NCBI RefSeq assembly: GCF_011383005.1
Contig: NZ_CP049935.1
Span: 1,302,001-1,366,000 of the forward strand
Length of the DNA stretch: 64,000 nucleotides
From: Phycicoccus sp. HDW14
GTDB taxonomy: Bacteria > Actinomycetota > Actinomycetes > Actinomycetales > Dermatophilaceae
Reading direction: 5' to 3'
Shown here: positions 17,468-30,755 of the stretch, in pieces
Numbering within the stretch: the first letter of the stretch is position 1
Layout of the letters: every line of letters starts with the position of its first letter
Position numbers and translations under genes: made by a program
Notes under the pieces: generated by a model
The model's input: only the letters and a program-made list of their open reading frames with translations
Told to the model about the DNA's origin: nothing
Databases searched by the model: none

Positions 17468-19216
17468 TCAGAGGTACTGGCCGGTGTTGGCGACGTTGCT
17501 GATCGACTTGCCGGGCTCGGTGCCCTCCTTGGTCTTGATGAGCGTGCGGATGTAGACGATCCGCTCGCCCTTCTTGCCGGAGATGCGTGCCCAGTCGTCG
17601 GGGTTGGTCGTGTTCGGCAGGTCCTCGTTCTCGCGGAACTCGTCGGTGCACGAGCTGAGGAGGTGCTCGACCCGCAGGCCGCGCTGGCCGGTGTCGAGGA
17701 GGTCCTTGATGGCCATCTTCTTGGCCCGGTCGACGATGTTCTGGATCATCGCGCCGGAGTTGAAGTCCTTGAAGTAGAGGATCTCCTTGTCGCCGCCGGC
17801 GTAGGTGACCTCGAGGAAGCGGTTCTCCTCCTCCTCGGAGTACATGCGCAGGACGACCGCGTCGATCATCGCCTCGAGGGTGGCGTCCTCGGAGTCGCCG
17901 TTCTGCTCGACGTCGTCGGGGTGCAGCGGCAGGCCGGCGATGAGGTACTTCGCGAAGATGTCGCGGGCGGCCTCGGCGTCGGGCCGCTCGATCTTGATCT
18001 TCACGTCGAGCCGGCCGGGGCGCAGGATGGCGGGGTCGATCATGTCCTCGCGGTTCGAGGCGCCGATGACGATGACGTTCTCGAGGCCCTCGACGCCGTC
18101 GATCTCGGCGAGCAGCTGGGGCACGATCGTGGTCTCGACGTCGGAGGAGACCCCCGACCCGCGGGTGCGGAACAGCGACTCCATCTCGTCGAAGAACACG
18201 ACGACGGGGTAGCCCTCGCTCGACTTCTCCCGGGCCCGCTGGAAGATCAGCCGGATGTGCCGCTCGGTCTCGCCGACGTACTTGTTGAGCAGCTCGGGGC
18301 CCTTGATGTTGAGGAAGTAGGACTTCCCCGGTTCGCGGCCCTCCTTCTCGGCGACCTTGCGGGACAATGACGCCGCGACGGCCTTGGCGATCATCGTCTT
18401 GCCGCAGCCGGGAGGGCCGTAGAGCAGCACGCCCTTCGGCGGCTTGAGCTGGTGCTCGATGTAGAGGTCGGCGTGCAGGTAGGGCAGCTCGACCGCGTCG
18501 CGGATGGCCTCGATCTGGCCGCTGAGGCCGCCGATGTCCTCGTAGCCGATGTCGGGGACCTCCTCGAGGACGAGGTCGGCGACCTCGGCCTTGGGGATCC
18601 GCTCGAAGACGAAGCCCGAGCGCGGCTCGAGCAGCAGGGCGTCGCCGGCGCGCACCTTCTGGCCCGCGAGCGAGGCGGCCATCCGGCAGACCCGCTCCTC
18701 GTCGGCCTGCGCGACGACGAGCACGCGGCCGTCGTCGAGGAGCTCCTTGCAGAGCACGACCTCGCCGACGGTCTCGAAGCCGTGCGCGGCGACGACGTTC
18801 ATCGCCTCGTTGAGCATCACCTCGCGCCCCGGCGCCAGGTCGGTGGCCTCGATGGAGGGGCTGACGGCGACGTGCATCTTGCGGCCGCTCGTGAGGATGT
18901 CGGCGGTGCCGTCGTCGAACATCTCGATGACCGTGCCGTAGGCGGCCGGCGGCTGGGCCAGCCGGTCGACCTCGGACTTCAGCGTGACGATCTGCTCGCG
19001 GGCGTCGCGCAGGGTGCGCACGAGCCGCTCGTTCTGGGCCGACAGCGTGGCGGTCTGGGACCGCAGCTGGGCGAGGTCGCGCTCGAGGGAACGCAGCTGC
19101 GCCGGGCTGGCCTCACCGCGGGCGCGCAGCGCGGCGAGCTCTGCCTCCAGGGACTGCCGCTCCGCCTCCAGGCGTTCGCGCTTGCCCTCCCGGCCACGGG
19201 GCTCGTCGGTGCTCAT
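17468..19216 (-). CDS. arc: Proteasome-associated AAA ATPase Arc/Mpa
   Basis: Hexameric unfoldase that captures pupylated proteins and feeds them to the 20S core. 582 residues and intact: N-terminal coiled coil (about 10-90) that binds Pup, OB domains, Walker [14 protein letters not shown], Walker [13 protein letters not shown], and the extreme C-terminal GQYL whose Tyr docks into the PrcA ring to open the gate. Start at 19216 supported by a TACGGT box five bases upstream. It is separated from dop by a 4.4-kb block. Confidence 0.97.
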   Translation of the reverse strand: MSTDEPRGREGKRERLEAERQSLEAELAALRARGEASPAQLRSLERDLAQLRSQTATLSAQNERLVRTLRDAREQIVTLKSEVDRLAQPPAAYGTVIEMFDDGTADILTSGRKMHVAVSPSIEATDLAPGREVMLNEAMNVVAAHGFETVGEVVLCKELLDDGRVLVVAQADEERVCRMAASLAGQKVRAGDALLLEPRSGFVFERIPKAEVADLVLEEVPDIGYEDIGGLSGQIEAIRDAVELPYLHADLYIEHQLKPPKGVLLYGPPGCGKTMIAKAVAASLSRKVAEKEGREPGKSYFLNIKGPELLNKYVGETERHIRLIFQRAREKSSEGYPVVVFFDEMESLFRTRGSGVSSDVETTIVPQLLAEIDGVEGLENVIVIGASNREDMIDPAILRPGRLDVKIKIERPDAEAARDIFAKYLIAGLPLHPDDVEQNGDSEDATLEAMIDAVVLRMYSEEEENRFLEVTYAGGDKEILYFKDFNSGAMIQNIVDRAKKMAIKDLLDTGQRGLRVEHLLSSCTDEFRENEDLPNTTNPDDWARISGKKGERIVYIRTLIKTKEGTEPGKSISNVANTGQYL

Positions 19217-19221
19217 GCTCC

Positions 19222-19227
19222 ACCGTA
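19222..19227 (-). promoter_or_regulatory. -10 box for leaderless arc
   Basis: TACGGT on the minus strand, five bases before the arc ATG. Confidence 0.45.
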
Positions 19228-19238
19228 ACTCTCCGAGG

Positions 19239-20222
19239 TCATTGCGGGTCGGAGGATCCGACCACCGAACGGTGCACCTTGCGCACCCGCTTCTCCGACG
19301 GCACGCGCTCGCCGATGTTCTCGGGGGTCCAGTCGGCCTCGGCGGCGTCCTCGCTCGTGACGTACCCGCGACCCGGGCGGCGCTTGCGCAGCGGGGGCGT
19401 CGTGCCGGGCGCGAGGCGCCGGGTGGTGATGAGGAAGCCGGTGTGCCCGTGCATCCGGTGCTGCGGGCGGACGGCGAGGCCCTCGAGGTGCCAGCCGCGC
19501 ACGAGCGACTCCCAGGCCTGCGGCTCGGTGAAGGTGCCGTGGTCGCGCATCGCCTCGGCGACCTTGCTCAGCTGGGTGGCGGTGGCGACGTAGCAGATGA
19601 GCAGCCCGCCGGGCGCGAGCGCGTCGGACACGACGTCGAGGCACTCCCAGGGCGCGAGCATGTCGAGGACGACGCGGTCGACGCTGCCGGGCTCCATGGC
19701 CTGCGGCAGGGCCTCGACGAGGTCGCCGACCTCGACGGTCCACGCCGGGTGGTCACCGCCGAAGAACTCGCGGGCGTTGGCCCGGGCGATGGCGGCGAAG
19801 TCCTCGCGACGCTCGAACGAGTGCACCCGGCCGTGCTCCCCCACCGCGCGCAGCAGCGACATCGAGAGGGCGCCGGAGCCGACGCCGGCCTCGACGACCG
19901 TCGCACCGGGGAAGACGTCGGCCATCATGACGATCTGGCCGGCGTCCTTCGGGTAGACGACGGCGGCGCCACGGGGCATCGACATGACCCAGTCGGCGAG
20001 CAGCGGGCGCAGGGCGAGGTACTCGACCCCCGCGGTGTTGGTGACCGTCGAGCCGTCGGGGGCGCCGATGAGGTCGTCGTGCTTGAGGTGCCCGCGGTGG
20101 GTGTGGAACTGCTTGCCGGCGGTCAGGGTGATCGTGTGCAGCCGGCCCTTGGGGTCGGTGAGCTGGACGCGGTCGCCCTCGGTGAAGGGGCCACGGCGGC
20201 GCTCGGCTCCGGTGGCGGTCAT
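19239..20222 (-). CDS. trmI: tRNA (adenine-58-N1)-methyltransferase TrmI
   Basis: SAM-dependent enzyme methylating A58 in the T-loop of tRNAs. 327 residues: N-terminal beta-rich domain ([21 protein letters not shown]), [23 protein letters not shown] motif [16 protein letters not shown] and catalytic-region [15 protein letters not shown]. It has a poorly conserved basic tail ([16 protein letters not shown]). Upstream of arc, as Rv2118c is near mpa in M. tuberculosis. Confidence 0.95.
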   Translation of the reverse strand: MTATGAERRRGPFTEGDRVQLTDPKGRLHTITLTAGKQFHTHRGHLKHDDLIGAPDGSTVTNTAGVEYLALRPLLADWVMSMPRGAAVVYPKDAGQIVMMADVFPGATVVEAGVGSGALSMSLLRAVGEHGRVHSFERREDFAAIARANAREFFGGDHPAWTVEVGDLVEALPQAMEPGSVDRVVLDMLAPWECLDVVSDALAPGGLLICYVATATQLSKVAEAMRDHGTFTEPQAWESLVRGWHLEGLAVRPQHRMHGHTGFLITTRRLAPGTTPPLRKRRPGRGYVTSEDAAEADWTPENIGERVPSEKRVRKVHRSVVGSSDPQ

Positions 20223-20229
20223 GGGCGGG

Positions 20230-20235
20230 AGTCTA
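20230..20235 (-). promoter_or_regulatory. -10 box for leaderless trmI
   Basis: TAGACT on the minus strand, seven bases before the trmI ATG. Confidence 0.5.
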
Positions 20236-21329
20236 GGTCCGGGCCCGGGAGCGCTTCGCCGCGGCGTCGATGCCCTCGCCGGCGACCAGCCCCCACGGCT
20301 GCCCGTCGACGGTGACGACGACGACCCCGACCCCCGTGGAGCTCATGGCGCGCAGGACCTCGCCGATGCCGTCCTGGGGCGTCGCCTCGACGACGTTGGC
20401 GTCCGGGAGCCGGGTGACGAGGGCCCCGATGGGGGTGGTCTCGGGCGCCGTCGGGGGCACCGAGCGCAGGACGAGGGTGGGCGCGAGCCGCTCGTCGAGG
20501 CAGACGACGAGGTCGGGGTGGGTGCGGGCGACGGCCAGCGGTGTGTCGGAGGGCAGGACCACGGCCCGCTGCACGGCGTCGCCGACGTGCACGGTGTCGA
20601 GGACCCGCTCGAGCCCGGCCCGCCGGACCGCCGCGGTGGCGCCCGTCCAGAGGATCCACGCCATGACCAGGCCGATGGCGATGGGCCACAGCTCGGTGCG
20701 GTCCCCCGCAGCAGCGGGAGGCCGGCGAACAGGACGAGGACGACGACGGCCACGGCCCGGCCGATCCAGCCGGCGACGAGGAGCCCGAGGTCGCGCCGGC
20801 CGGTGACCGCCCAGACGAGCGACTGCACGGCCGCACCGCCGTCCAGCGGCAGCCCGGGCAGCAGGTTGAAGACGGCCAGCGCCGCGTTGAGGTAGCCGAA
20901 GTACCACGCGAAGTCGGAGGTCAGGCCGCTCGCGGCGACGTCGACCGCGAAGCCGGCGACCGCGAGGACGACGTTGACGAACGGGCCGCTGAGCGCGACG
21001 AGCGCGCTGCGGCCGGGGGTGGCACCGGTGCCGTCGAAGGAGGTGTGGCCGCCCCAGACCGTGGCGACGACCTGGTGCACCCGGAAGCCGAGCCCCCGGG
21101 CGGTGAGGGCGTGCCCGACCTCGTGGCCGACGACGGCGACGAAGATCGACACGACGTTGCCCACCGCGAAGGCGACGGCCACGCCGGTGCCCCGTCCCTG
21201 CCCGGCCTGGAAGCCGGTGAACGCGAAGAGGGCGGCGAGGAGGAGCCAGGTGCGGTCGAGGTAGACCGGGACACCGGCCACCCGCCCGATGCGCAGTGCC
21301 CCCGTCGGCGCCGGAGGGGACGTGGACAT
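20233..21329 (-). CDS. M50 site-2-type membrane protease with CBS region (one-base frameshift)
   Basis: Intramembrane metalloprotease, about 365 residues. Zinc motif [21 protein letters not shown] and the second metal site [11 protein letters not shown] lie among about six membrane helices. Near 20705 one base is missing in a C run; after it the chain continues [16 protein letters not shown] and a CBS-like regulatory tail ([20 protein letters not shown]). Start at 21329 has TAGGGT seven bases upstream. Ends 11 bases before the trmI start, so the two may be co-transcribed. Confidence 0.9.
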
Positions 21330-21336
21330 GGCGCCG

Positions 21337-21342
21337 ACCCTA
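21337..21342 (-). promoter_or_regulatory. -10 box for leaderless M50 protease gene
   Basis: TAGGGT on the minus strand, seven bases before the ATG at 21329, in the 80-base gap shared with metH. Confidence 0.5.
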
Positions 21343-21409
21343 CGCGAGCCCCCGGACGGCATACTTGGCCTCTCCCCCGCCGACGTCCCCGAGAGGACCC
21401 AGCACCCCC

Positions 21410-25184
<3,775 letters not shown>

Positions 25185-25203
<19 letters not shown>

Positions 25204-27485
25204 CCGGGCACGAGCGAGAAGGCGCCCTCCTCCTCCTGCGCGTTGTGCAGGCGCAGCACCGCGTACAGCCCGTAGAGCAGCCGGCGCAGCTCGACGACGT
25301 CCCCCTCGTCGGCGGGCTGCCCGTCGGTGCTCGCGAGCAGCCGCCGCAGGCGACCCACCTGGTACTCGATCTCGGCGTGGGTGCGGCTCAGCGCGGCGGT
25401 GGCGTCGGTGCCGCCGAGCGCCCGCGAGACCAGGGGCACGAGGAGCTGCTCGTCCGCGCGCTCGTGCGGCACGAGGGTGGCCTCGAGGCGTTCGAGGAGC
25501 CGCCGGGTCGGGGCGAGGTCGATCTCGTCGGACGACAGGCCGTCGGCGACGGCACGGATCTGCTCCACCTCCGACAGCACCGCGTCGTGCTGCTCACGCA
25601 GCCGCAACGCCAGGGCGACGTCCTCGGGCGCCATGGTCAGGGTGTGCACCCGGCCGGGGAGCACCGCCCGCAGCGCGAGGCCGATGGCGAGCACGTCGAT
25701 GCCCTCCTGCAGCACCGCACCCGGAGCCGGCGGCAGGTACCCGGCGGCCGCCACCACCATCGCGACCGCCGAGAGGCCCATCCCGACGAGCACCGCCTGC
25801 CACGCGATCGCGCCGGACCGACGGGCGATGAGGATCGCGTCGGCGAGGGCGTCGACCCGGTCGACGGTGAGCACGACGTCGGCCGCCTCCGAGGAGGCCG
25901 TCGCACCGCGTGCCGCGAGCGCGACCCCCACCCCGGCGGCCGCCAGCGCCGGAGCGTCGTTGATGCCGTCGCCGACCATGATGGTGGGAGCGGCGCGCGA
26001 CTCCTCCCGGATGGCGGCCAGCTTGTCGGCCGGGTCGTGGTCGGACAGCACCGCATCGACGCCGACCACCCGCCCGACCGTGCCGGCCACGTCGGCCCGG
26101 TCACCGGTGACCAGGACGACCCGGTCGACCCCGGCGGTCCGCAGGGCGCGCACCATCCGCGGCGCGTCGGGCCGGATCGGGTCCGCGAGCAGGAAGGCGC
26201 CCGCGGGCACGCCGTCGAGGGCGGCGAACACGGTGATCGAGCCGTCGAGGTCGGCACGGCGCCGCACCTGGCGCACCCACGCCGGGGAGGCGTCCGCCAC
26301 GATCCACGACGCCTTCCCCAGCCGTACCTCGTGCCCGTCGACGGTGCCCCGCACCCCGTACCCGTGCACCTCGCAGACGTCGGTCGGCACGGTCAGGGCG
26401 AGGCCGCGACGAGCCGCCGCGGCCACCACGGCGTCGGCCAGCACGTGGGACGACAGCTGGTCCAGGCACGCCGCGAGCCTCAGCAGCGTGTCGGCGTCGA
26501 CGCCCTCGGCGGTGACGACGCCGGTGACGGTGGGGCGACCCTGCGTCAGCGTGCCCGTCTTGTCGAAGAGCACGACCCGACCGGCCGCGAGCCGCTCGAG
26601 AGCGCCGCCGCCCTTGACGACCACGCCGCGCCCCGCCGCCCGTGAAAGCCCGGACATCACCGCGATCGGTGCCGCGAGCAGCAGGGGGCACGGAGTCGCC
26701 ACGACCAGCACGGCCACCGCCCGCACCAGCTCGCCCGAGACGATCCACGCGCCCCCCGCCAGCGCGAGGGTCAGCGGGACGAACAGCACCGCGACACGGT
26801 CGGCCGTGCGCACGAACGGGGCAGTGGACGCCTGGGCCTGTGCGACGAGGCGCACCACGCCGGCATAGGTGGACTCGGCGGCCACCGAGGTGGCGAGGAG
26901 GTCGACCGGCCCGCCGGCGTCGACCACACCGCTACGCACCTCGTCGCCGCCCTGGCGCTCCACCGGCAGGGCCTCGCCGGTGAGGGCGGACTCGTCGAAC
27001 ACGCCCGGGCCCAGGAGTCGCCCGTCCACCGGCACGACCTCCCCGGCCCCCACGACGAGGGCGTCACCGCGGCGCACCTCCTCCACCGGCACCTCCTCGA
27101 GGACGTCACCGCGCCGGCGACGGGCCGTGCGGGGAGCCCGTTCGACGAGCAGCCCCAGCTCGCGGCGGGCACGGGCCGCCGCCCGGGCCTCGAGCACCTG
27201 TCCGGAGGCGAGCATCACCGTGACCATGGCGCCGGCGAACGGCTCGTGGACGGCCAGCGCACCGGCCAGGGCGAGCACCGCGATCACGTCGACGGAGGGC
27301 CTGCGACGGCGCACCGCGAGCGCGGTCCAGGCCGAGGAGGCCGCGAGGCCGAGGACGGTTCCGGCGACCCACAGGCCCTCCACCGCGTTCGGGGCGTCGA
27401 GGACCCGCGCCGCGCCGCCCGCGGAGAGCAGGGCGAGCGAGGTGAGGAAGAACAGCAACGGGGCGCGCCCCCGCAGGAGCCTCAC
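25185..27485 (-). CDS. Heavy-metal P1B-type ATPase fused to a C-terminal hemerythrin-like domain
   Basis: 766 residues. The ATPase core has TGEALP (169-174), the metal-passage motif ATPCPLLLA (TPCP, 264-267), phosphorylation site DKTGTLT (309) and [13 protein letters not shown], but no N-terminal HMA metal-binding domain. Residues about 618-766 form an HHE hemerythrin-like four-helix domain: [25 protein letters not shown] and [10 protein letters not shown] supply the His/Glu/Asp ligands of a di-iron or oxygen-sensing site. Ion is unproven (TPCP fits Zn/Cd/Co or Cu types); the fused domain suggests redox or metal gating. It overlaps the metH 3' end by 19 bases. GTG start. Confidence 0.9.
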
Positions 27486-27604
27486 CTCCCCATGCTCGCA
27501 CCCACCCGGGCGAGGGTCCGAGGCCGGTGACGACGGTCACGACCGACTCGGCAGTCGGCGGCGGTGCGCCGGGGTGGCGGCGCGGCGGTGTCGGCCCGGG
27601 CACC

Positions 27605-27610
27605 TACCGT
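27605..27610 (+). promoter_or_regulatory. -10 box for leaderless RecB-like nuclease gene
   Basis: TACCGT, seven bases before the ATG at 27618. Confidence 0.45.
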
Positions 27611-27617
27611 GGGCGCC

Positions 27618-28463
27618 ATGACCCCCGCCCTGTCCCCGAGCCGCGCCGCGGACTTCAAGCAGTGCCCGCTGCTGTTCCGGTTCCGGACGATCGACAAGCT
27701 CGAGGGTCCCCCGTCGCCCGCCGCCGCCCGCGGCACGCTCGTCCACGCCGTCCTCGAGCACCTCTTCGAGCTCCCCGCCGACGAGCGCACGCCCGACGCG
27801 GCCCTGGCCCTCCTCGAGCCGCGCTGGCGCGCCCTGGTCGAGGAGCGCCCTGAGCTCGGCACGATGATCGCCGACGACGACCAGCTCACCGAGGAGGCCT
27901 GGTTCGCCGGCGCCGGCACGCTCGTCGAGCAGTGGTTCGACCTCGAGGACCCCACCCGCCTCGAGCCGGCCGCGCGCGAGCTCTACGTCGAGACCGAGAT
28001 CGAGGGCCTGACCCTGCGCGGCTACGTCGACCGGCTCGACGTCGCCCCCGACGGCGCGATGCGCGTCGTCGACTACAAGACCGGCCGCTCCCCCAGCGAG
28101 CTGTTCGAGGCCAAGGCCCTTTTCCAGATGAAGTTCTACGCCCTCGTCCTGTGGCGGCTGCACGGCGAGGTGCCGAAGATGCTCCAGCTCGTCTACCTCG
28201 GCAACGGCGAGGTGGTCCGCTACGTCCCGGACGAGCGCGACCTGATGGCCATCGAGCGCAACGTGCGCGCCATCTGGGACGCCGTCGTGCGGGCCGCGCA
28301 GACCGGCGACTGGCGCCCGCGCACCTCGCGCCTGTGCGACTGGTGCGACTTCCGCGAGTACTGCCCCGAGTTCGGTGGCACCCCGCCGCCGCTCCCCGAG
28401 GGCGCCGGGCTCATCGCCCTCGACCCCGCCCGCTCGGGCGCGGCCTCACCCGACGACGAGTGA
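27618..28463 (+). CDS. RecB-family PD-(D/E)XK exonuclease with probable Fe-S cluster
   Basis: 281 residues, Cas4/AddB-C-terminal-like nuclease found in most actinobacteria (Rv2119 type). Catalytic core RGTLVHAVLEHLF, GYVDRLDVAPDG and VVDYKTGRSP (D...DxK). Cys in FKQCPLLFRF plus LCDWCDFREYC at the C-terminus match the four-Cys 4Fe-4S site of this family. Not linked to cas genes. It overlaps the HAD gene by 18 bases, convergently. Confidence 0.92.
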   Translation: MTPALSPSRAADFKQCPLLFRFRTIDKLEGPPSPAAARGTLVHAVLEHLFELPADERTPDAALALLEPRWRALVEERPELGTMIADDDQLTEEAWFAGAGTLVEQWFDLEDPTRLEPAARELYVETEIEGLTLRGYVDRLDVAPDGAMRVVDYKTGRSPSELFEAKALFQMKFYALVLWRLHGEVPKMLQLVYLGNGEVVRYVPDERDLMAIERNVRAIWDAVVRAAQTGDWRPRTSRLCDWCDFREYCPEFGGTPPPLPEGAGLIALDPARSGAASPDDE

Positions 28464-29111
28464 GCCCACCGCCGCGGCCAGGCCCTGCGGCGTCATCCCC
28501 GCGAGCCCGTCGACCTGCACCGCGCCGGCCATCTGCGGCACCGGCACGACGTGCGGCACCGCGAGGGTCGGCACACCGGCGGCCACCGCCGAGCGCACGC
28601 CCGTCGGGCTGTCCTCGATGGCCACGCAGCGGGATGTGTCGACCCCGAGCAGGTGCGCGGCACGGTGGTACGGCTCGGGGTGCGGCTTGCCGTGCTCGAC
28701 CTCGTCGCCGGTGACGACGACGTCGAAGGCGCCCTCGGGCAGCGCCGCGACCACCGCGTCGGCCAGCGACCGCCACGACATCGTCACGAGGGCGTTGGCC
28801 ACGCCCTCCTCACGCAGCGCCGCGAGCAGCTCGCGGGCCCCGGGGCGCCACGGCACGTGCTCGCGGACCTGCACGACGACCCGCGCGAGGAGCTCGTCGA
28901 CGATCCGCTCCGGCTCCCAGGTGATCGGCGAGTGCGCCCGGATGAACTCCGCCGAGACCATGAGGTCGTTCCCCACGAGCTGGTGGGCGAACTCGTCGTT
29001 CCAGGTGCCGCCGTGCTCCTCGACGATGGCGTGCTCGGCGGCGATCCAGTAGGGCTCGGTGTCGACGAGCGTGCCGTCCATGTCCCAGAGGACGGCTGCG
29101 GGGAGGCTCAT
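28446..29111 (-). CDS. HAD-superfamily hydrolase (beta-phosphoglucomutase-like)
   Basis: 221 residues. Motif I WDMDGTLVDTEPYW with nucleophile Asp, motif II region NALVTMSWRSLADAV, motif III Lys in EHGKPHPEPYH and motif IV AIEDSPTGVRSAVAAG; cap domain type fits phosphatase/phosphoglucomutase-like enzymes. Substrate unknown. ATG 29111 is eight bases from a TAGGCT box. Confidence 0.92.
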   Translation of the reverse strand: MSLPAAVLWDMDGTLVDTEPYWIAAEHAIVEEHGGTWNDEFAHQLVGNDLMVSAEFIRAHSPITWEPERIVDELLARVVVQVREHVPWRPGARELLAALREEGVANALVTMSWRSLADAVVAALPEGAFDVVVTGDEVEHGKPHPEPYHRAAHLLGVDTSRCVAIEDSPTGVRSAVAAGVPTLAVPHVVPVPQMAGAVQVDGLAGMTPQGLAAAVGSLVVG

Positions 29112-29119
29112 GGGTCGCA

Positions 29120-29139
29120 AGCCTATCGAGCCGTAGGGT
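29120..29139. promoter_or_regulatory. Divergent -10 boxes for HAD (-) and PAC2 (+) genes
   Basis: TAGGCT on the minus strand (29120-29125) gives a leaderless HAD transcript. TAGGGT on the plus strand (29134-29139) gives PAC2 a leader of about 22 bases containing AGGAGGA before GTG 29168. Confidence 0.45.
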
Positions 29140-29167
29140 GGTGCCCTGACCCAGGAGGAGGACGCCC

Positions 29168-30025
29168 GTGATCGAGCTCGAGGACATCGGCGAGCTGCGC
29201 GACCCCGTGATGATCGCCGCGTTCGAGGGGTGGAACGACGCCGGCGAGGCCGCGAGCGCCGTCATCGAGCACCTGGCCGAGGTCTGGGACGCCGAGGTCG
29301 TCGCGGCCCTGGACCCCGAGGACTACTACGACTTCCAGGTCAACCGTCCGCGGGTCGTCTCCGAGGGGGGCAAGCGCCGCATCAGCTGGCGCACCACCCG
29401 GGTCCTCGTCGCCCGTGACACCTCGCTCGGGCGCGACGTCGTCCTCGTCCAGGGCGTCGAGCCGTCCTTCCGCTGGCGGGCCTTCGCCGTCGAGCTCATG
29501 GAGCTCGCCGAGGCCACCGACGTCTCGATGGTCGTCACCCTCGGCGCCCTGATGGCCGACGTCGCGCACTCGCGGCCCATCCCCGTCACCGCGACCTCCG
29601 ACAGCGAGGACACCCGGCACCGGCACGACCTCGAGCCGAGCGGCTACGAGGGCCCCACCGGCATCGTCGGGGTCCTCGCCGACGCCGCGTCCCAGGTGGG
29701 CATCCCCTCGGTGTCGTGCTGGGCCGCCGTCCCGCACTACGCCGGCCACTCCCCCTCGCCCAAGGCCACCGCGGCCCTCGTCGGCCGGCTCGAGGAGCTC
29801 TTCGACGCCCCCGTCGAGCACGGTGAGCTCGACGAGGACGCGCGCGCCTGGGAGCGGGGCATCAACGAGCTCGCCGAGTCCGACACCGAGGTCGCCGAGT
29901 ACGTCGAGAGCCTCGAGGAGGCCCAGGACACCGCCGAGCTGCCCGAGGCGAGCGGTGACGCCATCGCCAAGGAGTTCGAGCGCTACCTGCGCCGGCGCGG
30001 GACGGACGAGCCCGGCGCGCCCTGA
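29168..30025 (+). CDS. PAC2-family protein
   Basis: 285 residues, related to eukaryotic proteasome assembly chaperone 2; bacterial members are widespread in actinobacteria, and a link to proteasome assembly is plausible but not shown. Seen: PVMIAAFEGWNDAGEAAS, VVTLGALMADVAHSRPIPVT and SCWAAVPHYAGHSPSPKATAALV, family hallmarks. Acidic C-terminus. Starts with GTG preceded by a strong ribosome site. Same relative location as Rv2125 near metH. Confidence 0.9.
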   Translation: MIELEDIGELRDPVMIAAFEGWNDAGEAASAVIEHLAEVWDAEVVAALDPEDYYDFQVNRPRVVSEGGKRRISWRTTRVLVARDTSLGRDVVLVQGVEPSFRWRAFAVELMELAEATDVSMVVTLGALMADVAHSRPIPVTATSDSEDTRHRHDLEPSGYEGPTGIVGVLADAASQVGIPSVSCWAAVPHYAGHSPSPKATAALVGRLEELFDAPVEHGELDEDARAWERGINELAESDTEVAEYVESLEEAQDTAELPEASGDAIAKEFERYLRRRGTDEPGAP

Positions 30026-30036
30026 CGCCGTCGGGC

Positions 30037-30447
30037 TCAGCCGCCGAGCCCCCGGATGAGCGCCACGCACGCCCCACCGAGCACGATGACGACGACCGCT
30101 CCCCCGGCGACCGCGCCGAGCACGACCCAGCGCGTGGCGCGCACGACGAGACCGGCGACGACCAGGGCCACGAGGACCGCCCCGGCGACCCAGGCCACCG
30201 CGGTCCCCGGCGCGTCCGGCCCGCTCGTCAGGGTGGCGAGGAGCAGCAGCCCGCCGACGACGAGGACCGGCGCGCCGAACACGCCCACGGCCACACCGAT
30301 CCAGAACTTCGCCACCCGTGACATCCCCGGGGGGCGCGGACCCGGGGGTGGCGGCGCGCCGTAGGGGCCCGGCGGGCCGGGCGGTCCGGGAGGCAGCCCC
30401 GGCGGCGGGCCGGCCGGGGGCGGTGGGGGCGACGGGGGTGTGCTCAT
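30037..30447 (-). CDS. Proline-rich small membrane protein, unknown
   Basis: 136 residues. The first 40 are almost entirely Pro/Gly (PPPPAGPPPGLPPG), followed by three hydrophobic helices (FWIGVAVGVFGAPVLVVGG; AVAWVAGAVLVALVVAG; WVVLGAVAGGAVVVIVLG). No recognised family. Its ATG overlaps the stop of the preceding small membrane gene (ATGA), placing it last in the Lgt-like/radical SAM operon. Confidence 0.72.
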   Translation of the reverse strand: MSTPPSPPPPPAGPPPGLPPGPPGPPGPYGAPPPPGPRPPGMSRVAKFWIGVAVGVFGAPVLVVGGLLLLATLTSGPDAPGTAVAWVAGAVLVALVVAGLVVRATRWVVLGAVAGGAVVVIVLGGACVALIRGLGG

Positions 30448-30755
30448 CCGGTGACCATCCTCACGGCGAAGACCGCGGCCACGGCGGCCACGGTGACGAG
30501 GTAGGCGATGACGAGGCGGGTGTCGCCGAGCTTGCACCGGGAGCGCAGGAGGCCGGCCCGGCGGGCCGACACGTAGCCGGCGGCGCCCATCCCGGCGAAG
30601 ACGAGCACGGCGAACGGCCCGAGGAGCCACCCGAGGAGCGAGACCGTCGCGAGGACGCACAGTCGCAGCGGGTCGGTGACGTCGGGGGTCCCGGCGGCGG
30701 CGGTCGTCGCGTGCGGTGGGTCGACCTGGCGCGGGTCGCGCGCAGGGGTGCTCAC
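30444..30755 (-). CDS. Small membrane protein, unknown, coupled to radical SAM gene
   Basis: 103 residues with three predicted helices (LCVLATVSLLGWLLGPFAVLVFAG; a hinge YVSARRAGLLRSRCKLGDTR; LVIAYLVTVAAVAAVFAVR). GTG 30755 overlaps the radical SAM stop (GTGA) and its own stop overlaps the next start. No family recognised; context suggests a membrane partner of the enzymes upstream. Confidence 0.72.
   Translation of the reverse strand: MSTPARDPRQVDPPHATTAAAGTPDVTDPLRLCVLATVSLLGWLLGPFAVLVFAGMGAAGYVSARRAGLLRSRCKLGDTRLVIAYLVTVAAVAAVFAVRMVTG

Noticed and set aside
21330..21409. Riboswitch or regulatory RNA upstream of metH
   Set aside because: Only 80 bases are shared with a divergent promoter and no B12 or SAM consensus was seen.
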